NCBI GenBank assembly: GCA_007117575.1
Contig: SKGH01000023.1
Coordinates: 1-10,101, forward strand
Reading direction: 5' to 3'
Source: Candidatus Kaiserbacteria bacterium
GTDB lineage: Bacteria > Patescibacteriota > Minisyncoccia > Phycocordibacterales > UBA918
DNA length: 10,101 bases
In this document: positions 1 through 5,951 of the stretch, piece after piece
How positions within the stretch are numbered: position 1 is the first letter of the stretch
Layout of the letters: the number at the start of each line of letters is the position of its first letter
Notes under the pieces: generated by a model
Told to the model about the DNA's origin: nothing
What the model saw: the letters and a program-made list of their open reading frames with translations, nothing else
The model's database searches: none
Translations under genes and position numbers: made by a program

Positions 1-68
1 GTTATTGCTGGGAGCAATGACAAAGTTTTGTAAACCGTGGGTCGCCAGTTCGAGTCTCCCGGTCGGCT
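1..68 (+). tRNA. Partial, abnormal tRNA-Thr(UGU)-like 3' half
   Basis: The 3' half has tRNA geometry: anticodon loop TTTGTAA (27-33) with anticodon TGT (29-31, reads ACA, Thr), 3' anticodon strand ACCGT (34-38), five-base variable loop, T-arm with loop TTCGAGT (49-55), 3' acceptor strand GGTCGGC (61-67) and discriminator T68; CCA is not encoded. The arms do not close properly. The 5' anticodon strand AAAGT (22-26) pairs at three of five positions, and T-stem GCCAG/CTCCC also pairs at three of five. Upstream there is no canonical D-arm, only a tight hairpin ATTGC/GCAAT (4-8/14-18), and no 5' acceptor strand GCCGACC where it would be expected. It could be the 3' exon of an intron-split tRNA, a decayed copy or att-like remnant, or a sequence error. 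Function is doubtful. Confidence 0.5.
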
Positions 69-122
69 CATGAGAATGCGGTTTCTTGATGAGTATGTTG
101 TGAGCATCATGGTCTCATGAGC
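66..122. repeat. 10-bp inverted repeat overlapping the tRNA end
   Basis: GCTCATGAGA (66-75) is the exact reverse complement of TCTCATGAGC (113-122), and each arm contains the palindrome CTCATGAG. A hairpin with a 37-nt loop is possible, with a minor inner pairing GATG/CATC (88-91/105-108). The left arm includes the last acceptor bases of the tRNA-like sequence. No T-run follows, so it is not a typical terminator. It may be a processing signal or chance. Confidence 0.35.
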
Positions 123-134
123 TTGGTTTGATGG

Positions 135-163
135 TTGTGTATAAGTTAAACTAAGTGTATAAC
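135..163 (+). promoter_or_regulatory. Candidate promoter of the glycosyltransferase gene
   Basis: TTGTGT (135-140) and TATAAC (158-163) are 17 bp apart and resemble sigma-70-type -35 and -10 boxes, predicting a start about 20 nt before the ATG at 191. A second -10-like TATACT (177-182) ends 8 nt before the ATG and would give a leaderless mRNA. No Shine-Dalgarno motif lies upstream of the ATG. These are matches by eye only. Confidence 0.35.
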
Positions 164-190
164 TGATAAAATCGTGTATACTTTCTTGTT

Positions 191-1762
191 ATGGGTCAAG
201 AAGACATTTCTCATTTATTACCTTACGCCAGACGGGCAGATTTTAGAGTAGGTCGGGCCGGAGAATTGACAGGAAAAGATAGAAGATTCTATCGATTGTT
301 GGAGATATTTCCCGGTGTTTTTTCATGGGCTACTCTTATTTTGGTAATAATCCTTTCTCATTTTGCGCCATTTGTGGCCGCTTATTTTATTATTGCTTTT
401 GCTATATATTGGGTTTTTAAGACGGCTTTTTTGTCTTATCACTTGCGACACAATTGGAAGCGTCTGCGACATAATTTGTCTTTGGATTGGAAAAGTTTAA
501 TAAGTCGTTTTGAATATCAACATATTTATCATTTAGTCATTCTACCTTTTTATCAAGAAACCGATGAGGTAATAAACGCCACCCTAGAATCAATGTCTGA
601 GAGTAACTATGATCTGAAGCGAGTTTTTATAGTTTTAGCTTCGGAAGAAAGAGCGGGACCGTCCGCGGTTAAAACTGCCAATCTAATGCGCGAACGTTGG
701 GGTGACAAATTCGGTGCCTTTTTAGTTACCGTACATAAAGCCAACGTGCCCGGTGAGGTGGCCGGTAAGGGGTCTAATGCCACTTGCGCTATAGAGGAAG
801 CAAGAAAACAGCTACTTGATACGCATGGTATAGCTTATGACAAAACACTGGTATCTATCTTTGATATTGACACGGTGCTTTATCCGGATTACTTTAATTG
901 TCTTATCTGGCACTTCATTACTTGCGCCAGACCTTTAAAGAGTTCTTTTCAACCTGTACCCATTTTTAACAACAACATATGGGACGCTCCCGCTCTAGCT
1001 AGGGTGGTAGCCATGTCAAGTACTTTCTGGGAGATGATACAGCAAGAAAGACCTGAAAGGATGGCTACTTTTTCCTCACACTCGGTAAGTTTTCAAGCGT
1101 TATATGAGGTGGGTTACTGGCAGTCAAACATGGTCAGTGAAGATTCACGAATATATTGGAATTTATTGATAGCTAACAATGGTGAGTATGACGTGGTGCC
1201 ACTTTCTTATCCTGTATCAATGGATGCTAACGCGACACATGGTTTGTGGAGTACTGTTAAAAATATATACAGACAACATCGTCGTTGGACGTATGGTGTG
1301 GAAAATTTACCTTACGTTATTTATCATTTTACGAAAAATAAGAAGATAAGAACAGGTAAGAAGATAAAAACCGCACTGCAACAAATTGAAGGGTATTGGT
1401 CTTTGGTAACAAATCCGATCATGCTTTTCATTCTTGGCTGGGCGCCAATATTTTTGGGTACGCAAGAGTTTCATCAGACCGTTTTGTCATACAACTTGCC
1501 CATTATGGTGCGGGATCTGTTAGTGGTTGCTATGTTTGGACTGGTGGTGTCTTCAGCCATATCCCTTACTATGTTGCCACCCAGACCTAAGCATAAGAGC
1601 CGTTTTATGTACATTGTGCTTGCGGTCCAGTGGATATTGGTGCCGTTTACTATGATAGTATTTAGTGCCATTCCCGGGCTGGACTCTCAGACTCGATTAA
1701 TGTTAGGTCGTTATATGGGTTTTTGGGTGACACCAAAAACTCGTTTAGTATCACCAAGTTAA
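191..1762 (+). CDS. Processive-type GT2 membrane glycosyltransferase
   Basis: This is a 523-residue inner-membrane protein expected to transfer sugar from a nucleotide-sugar donor to a growing surface glycan; donor and product cannot be read from sequence. Two membrane segments (about 43-60 and 61-80) precede a cytoplasmic catalytic domain (about 105-370), and three follow (about 403-422, 438-462, 471-494). The catalytic domain has the GT2 signatures: D225-I-D227 of the DxD metal site, E317-D318 as the likely base region, and Q362-H-R-R-W366 (QxxRW), as in cellulose-synthase-like processive enzymes. The C-terminus has a FWVTPK motif like that seen in such enzymes. There is no PilZ domain, so no sign of c-di-GMP control. 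It stands alone, with no wzx/wzy or other glycosyltransferases nearby. The ATG follows candidate -10 elements and has no Shine-Dalgarno. GT2 assignment is firm; the biological role is open. Confidence 0.85.
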   Translation: MGQEDISHLLPYARRADFRVGRAGELTGKDRRFYRLLEIFPGVFSWATLILVIILSHFAPFVAAYFIIAFAIYWVFKTAFLSYHLRHNWKRLRHNLSLDWKSLISRFEYQHIYHLVILPFYQETDEVINATLESMSESNYDLKRVFIVLASEERAGPSAVKTANLMRERWGDKFGAFLVTVHKANVPGEVAGKGSNATCAIEEARKQLLDTHGIAYDKTLVSIFDIDTVLYPDYFNCLIWHFITCARPLKSSFQPVPIFNNNIWDAPALARVVAMSSTFWEMIQQERPERMATFSSHSVSFQALYEVGYWQSNMVSEDSRIYWNLLIANNGEYDVVPLSYPVSMDANATHGLWSTVKNIYRQHRRWTYGVENLPYVIYHFTKNKKIRTGKKIKTALQQIEGYWSLVTNPIMLFILGWAPIFLGTQEFHQTVLSYNLPIMVRDLLVVAMFGLVVSSAISLTMLPPRPKHKSRFMYIVLAVQWILVPFTMIVFSAIPGLDSQTRLMLGRYMGFWVTPKTRLVSPS

Positions 1763-1782
1763 GGTTGGTTTAAGTAAGAATG

Positions 1783-1788
1783 TATAAT
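1783..1788 (+). promoter_or_regulatory. Consensus -10 element upstream of the PEGA-like gene
   Basis: A perfect TATAAT lies 78 bp before the ATG at 1866, with no recognisable -35 at the usual distance. It would give a leader of roughly 70 nt. The rest of the AT-rich 1763-1865 gap shows no hairpin terminator, so read-through from the glycosyltransferase gene is also possible. Confidence 0.35.
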
Positions 1789-1865
1789 AATTTAGAGTAG
1801 TAGAATGAATTTTGCATATAAATTGTGTAATTTGTAAAAATGGATATTAATCATAGATAAATATC

Positions 1866-3002
1866 ATGTCTCCCTCAGAACCATTACCCAGAAACAAAAG
1901 ACGATTTATTTTTGTGACAATGTGCGTATTGTTCATTATTCTCGTACCCTTGTTTGTTTTGTATGCTATCGGCTATAGGATAGATGTGGGAAATGGAGAA
2001 ACTGCTTTTAGAGCGGTGGGTGGTATATATATAAATATAGGAGATAGTGATCTTGATCTGTATAAAGATGAGGAGAGGATAACAGACATGCGCTTGTTTC
2101 AGAGAGCGGCTTATATTCAAAGTCTTTCGGCAGGGCTACATCGTGTTCACGTTCAAGGTGACGGAGTGCATACGTGGGTAAAAAATTTACCGGTTTGGCC
2201 TCATTTGGTCACCGAAGCAAGAAGTTTTAACATGCCTATAGTGCCACAGATAAGGGTGGTGGGTGACTATCTTGATCTGGAGACCGGAGCGGGAGTGGTG
2301 TTTTCAGATGATATAAGCCCTTTTGCGGGGTTTGCTTCTACCACCAACCTTTGGTATGCCACCACCAGTACTAGCAGTATCACTCATGTTGCGAATAATG
2401 AACACATTTACGTGGCAGGACTGTTTGCAACTTCAACAATGAATCTTTACGAACAAAATCGTCAACCCAAAGAAAACTTTACTTTTGATCGCACACCTTT
2501 GGAGGATTTGAGCAGTAAAGCGACAACTACGCAACGGATTGGCAGAAATACCACTTTAACATTTAGGTCTGGCGAAGTTTATGCTAGTTGGACAGGTCCG
2601 TCTCGTTCTTTACCTTTTTACTACTGCTTGCAGTATCATGGGGCATCCTCCACGCGTGCTTTTTATGGAGATCATGTCTATGAAGATCTCTTAAGGCAGG
2701 GGGGTGATAAGGCGAACTCCTTTGTTTTAGGAGAAACGGTTTGTAGAAATGAGATAAGAATAGATAGGCAAAACAAGAAAATACTGTGGTTTGACCTGTT
2801 TCCGGATAGGGAGGATTTGGTTTTAATGCTGTTGTCAGATGGTTTGTATGTGGTGGAGATAGATGATAGAGCGTGGCAAAACGTACAACAAATCTACCTG
2901 AGTGATCAGATGAGGGTGGTAGTTGACGGTAGACAAATATATATAAAAGACGGCGACTGGTTTGTAGAAATATATACTGAGATCAGAACAAATCGTCGAT
3001 AA
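1866..3002 (+). CDS. Anchored PEGA-like protein, function unknown
   Basis: The 378-residue protein has a short basic N-terminus (KRR at 11-13), one membrane helix (about 14-35) and a large extracytoplasmic part. The junction reads YAIGYRID (33-40), followed by a beta-rich PEGA-like segment (about 50-125) with GGIYINI at 52-58, LSAGLHRVHV at 87-96 and the NLPVWP turn. This order is familiar from many CPR hypothetical proteins. The rest (about 130-375) is predicted beta-rich, with repeated short strands such as ILWFDL, GLYVVEI and RQIYIKD, suggesting a propeller-like fold; C254 and C293 might pair. PEGA domains are linked to surface-layer or envelope proteins, but the role here is unknown. It lies between the glycosyltransferase and pheS, both on the same strand. 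The ATG start gives a clean membrane anchor and no Shine-Dalgarno is seen. Confidence 0.7.
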   Translation: MSPSEPLPRNKRRFIFVTMCVLFIILVPLFVLYAIGYRIDVGNGETAFRAVGGIYINIGDSDLDLYKDEERITDMRLFQRAAYIQSLSAGLHRVHVQGDGVHTWVKNLPVWPHLVTEARSFNMPIVPQIRVVGDYLDLETGAGVVFSDDISPFAGFASTTNLWYATTSTSSITHVANNEHIYVAGLFATSTMNLYEQNRQPKENFTFDRTPLEDLSSKATTTQRIGRNTTLTFRSGEVYASWTGPSRSLPFYYCLQYHGASSTRAFYGDHVYEDLLRQGGDKANSFVLGETVCRNEIRIDRQNKKILWFDLFPDREDLVLMLLSDGLYVVEIDDRAWQNVQQIYLSDQMRVVVDGRQIYIKDGDWFVEIYTEIRTNRR

Positions 3003-3029
3003 CCTGTTGTTATAGATAATCGCAACCTT

Positions 3030-3057
3030 TTGCTTTAGTTGAAACATTTGCTAATAT
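3030..3057 (+). promoter_or_regulatory. Candidate promoter giving a leaderless pheS mRNA
   Basis: TTGCTT (3030-3035) and TAATAT (3052-3057) are separated by 16 bp. The -10 ends 7 nt before the pheS ATG, so transcription would begin at or next to the start codon. No Shine-Dalgarno is present, which fits leaderless translation. No T-box or other attenuator structure was seen in the 62-bp gap. Confidence 0.35.
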
Positions 3058-3064
3058 ATTTTTT

Positions 3065-3808
3065 ATGACTCATATACAAATAAAGCCCGAATTAGGTCAT
3101 CGCCATCCCTTATCTGGTATTGTAAGAGAGATGCGGGAGATTTTCAGAGAGATGGGTTTTGTTTTTGCGGAAGGGCCGGAAGTAGAAACTGAAGTAAATA
3201 ATTTTGACAGGTTAAATGTTCCTAAAGACCACCCTTCTCGGGACATGCAAGATACTTTTTGGTTTAAAGATGAAGATGTCCCGGAGCCCACAGTCTTACG
3301 TACTCATACCAGTGCGGTTCAGATTCGTTTTATGGAAAACAATAAACCACCTTTTCGTATGATCTGTTCCGGAAAAGTTTTTCGTAACGAAGCCACTGAC
3401 GCCACCCATGAAGCCCAATTTTATCAACTTGAAGGTTTGGTGGTGGGTGAAGATGTAAACCTAGCTCATCTTAAAGGTTTGTTGGAAAAGTTTTTCTTGA
3501 GTTTTTTTGGTGATAGTGTGGAAATGCGCTTGCGACCCAGTTACTTTCCCTTTGTTGAGCCCGGTCTGGAGGTTGACATGCGTATCAATAGTGACAAGAT
3601 ATCAAAATCGTTACGTGGTCGGTGGATAGAAGCCTTGGGAGCCGGCATGGTTCATCCAAATGTGTTACGCGATTCGGGGATAGATCCGGAGAAATATTCA
3701 GGTTTTGCTTTTGGTATAGGTATAGATCGTATGGCAGTTATGAAGTATGGTATAGATGATATAAGACATCTATACAGCGGTGACTTACGTTTAGTGAATC
3801 AATTTTGA
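3065..3808 (+). CDS. pheS: Phenylalanyl-tRNA synthetase alpha subunit, N-terminally short
   Basis: This is the catalytic subunit of the (alpha-beta)2 enzyme that charges tRNA-Phe in the cytoplasm. The class II core is complete: motif 1 region from about residue 14, motif 2 with VFRNE (105-109) running into EAQFYQLEG, the RPSYFPFVEP strand (157-166), and motif 3 GIGIDR (217-222) followed by MAVMKYG. The GFAFG segment (213-217) keeps the alanine known from E. coli PheS to shape the Phe pocket. The protein is 247 residues against about 330-350 in E. coli and Thermus, because the N-terminal coiled-coil arm that contacts tRNA is absent. An in-frame TAA at 3017-3019 leaves no room for it upstream. 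The stop is TGA, the only TGA stop among the genes here, and pheT follows 21 bp later in the same frame. Confidence 0.95.
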   Translation: MTHIQIKPELGHRHPLSGIVREMREIFREMGFVFAEGPEVETEVNNFDRLNVPKDHPSRDMQDTFWFKDEDVPEPTVLRTHTSAVQIRFMENNKPPFRMICSGKVFRNEATDATHEAQFYQLEGLVVGEDVNLAHLKGLLEKFFLSFFGDSVEMRLRPSYFPFVEPGLEVDMRINSDKISKSLRGRWIEALGAGMVHPNVLRDSGIDPEKYSGFAFGIGIDRMAVMKYGIDDIRHLYSGDLRLVNQF

Positions 3809-3829
3809 CAAAATTATCAGCAAAAAAGT

Positions 3830-5803
3830 ATGAAAGTTATACATGAATGGTTAAAAGATTATTTGGGTGACGACACACCATCTGCCGAAGAGGTGTCAGA
3901 TCTGCTAAGTGCCCATGCGTTTGAGGTAGAATCTATTGATGAAGTGGAGGGTCACACCGTGATAGATATTAAGATTTTACCTGATCGTGCCGCCGACTGT
4001 TTATCACATAGAGGAATAGCGCGTGAGATAGCTAGTATTCTAGATATACATTTGCTAAACGATCCATTTTCAAAAGAATTGGATATTAAAAATACTGATA
4101 GTATCTTAATTGACAGGGGCGAAGAAGGTACTGGCTGTGTTCGTTTCAGCACTTCTTTGGTGGAAGGTGTTACGGTCGGTCCTTCACCGCAGTGGTTGAG
4201 AAAGCGACTGCTGGCCTTAGGGCAAAGACCTATTAATAATTTAATAGACATTACTAATTATGTAATGTTTGCTGTTGGACAACCTTTACATGTTTATGAC
4301 TTAGATAAACTTCCTTTATCTACGTCGTCTTCCGATAGTCCGTATAGTTTTGTGTTGCGTAGAGCTGTAAGTGGTGAGAAGGTCGATTTATTGCCGGAAG
4401 TACTTGGTGGTCAGGTTAAAAACCGTTGCATTGAGTGTTATGGTACGGAGCTGTTGGTCACTGTTGGTCCTGATAACACTCCGGTAGCTTTGGCGGGAGT
4501 AAAGGGTGGGCTGGTTGGTGCGGTTCAAGATGATACCAAACGTGTGGTCATAGAGGCTGGAAATTTTGATCCGGTCTTGACTCGTAGGACAGCTCGTAAG
4601 CATCAGATAACGACCGATGCCGCTAAAAGATTTGAGAACGCACCGTCTCCGGAGTTGGCACTGTATGCTCAGCGTATGGCAATAGACCTTATATTGGAGT
4701 TAGCGGGCGGGGAGTATGTGGGTACGGTTGATAGTTATTCCGGGCAGGAAAAAAATGAAGCGGTCAAAGTCAGCTTAAGACGTACCAATAGCTTGTTAGG
4801 TGTGTCGTTGACACTTGAAGAGGTTTCTTCTTACTTGCTTCGAGTTGGTAATCAAGTTGTTTTGGATAAAGAAAATGAATTGTTGTTTGTTACGGCGCCG
4901 TGGGAGAGAAAGGATCTTAATATAGAGACTGAATTCATTAGAGAAGTAGGGCGTCTCCATGGTTATTCCAATACCGTTTCTTTGTCTCTACCTGCTGTTG
5001 CCAAACCTCAGGTTGACTATAGTGTTTATTACCAAGAACTAATCAGAGATTTTTTAATAAATAAGGGATTTTCAGAGGTTATAACATATTCTTTCGTCGA
5101 GAAAGATAAGGTTTGCTTAAAGAATGCTTTAGCTAGTGATAAATCTTGTTTGCGTTCCGGTCTTAAAGAAAATCTGATAAAAGTTTTGGATAACAATATA
5201 AGACATAAGGACGAGTTAGGTGTTGATATTGTAAAGGTATTTGAAATTGGTACCGTGTTTTCTCGTGATGAGAAGGGAGTAAACGAGCAGTTTGTGCTCG
5301 CTATTGCCGGACGACACAAGGTTAGTGGAGTAACGGAAAAAGATAACGATTTTGTAAAAAGTGTATTTAATGAGTTGGCAGGGTTGTTAGGGTTGGATGT
5401 AGAGGTCAAACCGGAACATGGTGTTATTGAGTTGTCTTTGAGTTCCATATGGGATAAGTTACCTGATCCAACTGCAATAACGAATGTACCTGTTACTGTG
5501 TATAACCAAAAAGAGGTTGTATATACGCCTATTTCGTCTTACCCTTCCATGTCTCGTGATATAGCTTTGTGGGTAGGAAAAGATACAGCTCCTGAGACGG
5601 TTGCTAAGACCATAGCAGATGTGGCCGGACCCTTTTGCATCCGTGTGCGCTTGTTTGATGAGTTTAAAAAAGGTGATAGGATCTCTTACGCTTTTCGTTT
5701 GGTTTTTAAGGCAAATGACAGAACCTTAACCGATGATCTTACCAATCAGCAAATGTTAAAAGTGTACGAGGCGGTAAAAAATAAAGATTGGGAGGTACGT
5801 TAG
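3830..5803 (+). CDS. pheT: Phenylalanyl-tRNA synthetase beta subunit, lacking OB-fold domain
   Basis: This is the partner of PheS, carrying tRNA-recognition and editing domains. It has 657 residues against about 795 in E. coli. The N-terminal B1 part (about 1-36) runs directly into DIKILPDRAADCL (46-58), which corresponds to the segment after the EMAP-like tRNA-binding OB-fold (B2) in usual bacterial PheT, so about 110 residues are missing cleanly. The remainder is present: B3/4 editing domain (about 105-275) with GQRPINN (131-137), a QPLH motif (151-154) and GVKGG (223-227); B5 (about 312-380) ending in IREVGRLHGY; the catalytic-like fold (about 395-540) with FEIGTVF (471-477); and the C-terminal FDX-ACB domain (about 567-656) with SYPSMSRDIAL and RTLTDDLTNQ. 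It is co-transcribed with pheS. The ATG lacks a Shine-Dalgarno, so translation may depend on coupling. Confidence 0.95.
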   Translation: MKVIHEWLKDYLGDDTPSAEEVSDLLSAHAFEVESIDEVEGHTVIDIKILPDRAADCLSHRGIAREIASILDIHLLNDPFSKELDIKNTDSILIDRGEEGTGCVRFSTSLVEGVTVGPSPQWLRKRLLALGQRPINNLIDITNYVMFAVGQPLHVYDLDKLPLSTSSSDSPYSFVLRRAVSGEKVDLLPEVLGGQVKNRCIECYGTELLVTVGPDNTPVALAGVKGGLVGAVQDDTKRVVIEAGNFDPVLTRRTARKHQITTDAAKRFENAPSPELALYAQRMAIDLILELAGGEYVGTVDSYSGQEKNEAVKVSLRRTNSLLGVSLTLEEVSSYLLRVGNQVVLDKENELLFVTAPWERKDLNIETEFIREVGRLHGYSNTVSLSLPAVAKPQVDYSVYYQELIRDFLINKGFSEVITYSFVEKDKVCLKNALASDKSCLRSGLKENLIKVLDNNIRHKDELGVDIVKVFEIGTVFSRDEKGVNEQFVLAIAGRHKVSGVTEKDNDFVKSVFNELAGLLGLDVEVKPEHGVIELSLSSIWDKLPDPTAITNVPVTVYNQKEVVYTPISSYPSMSRDIALWVGKDTAPETVAKTIADVAGPFCIRVRLFDEFKKGDRISYAFRLVFKANDRTLTDDLTNQQMLKVYEAVKNKDWEVR

Positions 5804-5814
5804 TTGAAAAAATT

Positions 5815-5823
5815 TGTTATAAT
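5815..5823 (+). promoter_or_regulatory. Extended -10 promoter element upstream of gyrB
   Basis: TGTTATAAT is a perfect extended -10 (TGnTATAAT), just 11 bp after the pheT stop. No good -35 is visible, but extended -10 promoters can work without one. It predicts a gyrB leader of about 120 nt. The gap shows no terminator hairpin after pheT, so read-through from the PheRS operon is also possible. Confidence 0.5.
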
Positions 5824-5930
5824 AGGCGAATATATAAATGTTTTAATTTTTAATAATACTTGTTTTAACGAATATTGAGGTTGAGTATGGGTATATCTTA
5901 AGTTTAGTTTTATGTATTTTGCTGTTTATT

Positions 5931-5936
5931 TATAAT
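5931..5936 (+). promoter_or_regulatory. Second -10 element, close to the gyrB start
   Basis: A perfect TATAAT ends 15 nt before the gyrB ATG and predicts a leader of only about 8 nt. The matching -35 region (TTTTAT at 5908-5913, 17-bp spacer) is poor. Together with the extended -10 at 5815 this suggests two start points. In many bacteria gyrase promoters respond to supercoiling; that is not shown here. Confidence 0.45.
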
Positions 5937-5951
5937 GGTTAATGTTTAATT

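Noticed and set aside
3065..3808. Use of genetic code 25 (UGA = Gly), as in some CPR lineages
   Set aside because: PheS ends at its expected C-terminus with TGA, and the other genes show no internal TGA codons.
3805..3810. Perfect -35-like TTGACA at the pheS/pheT junction
   Set aside because: No -10 at a suitable distance; it overlaps the pheS stop, and the 21-bp gap indicates an operon.
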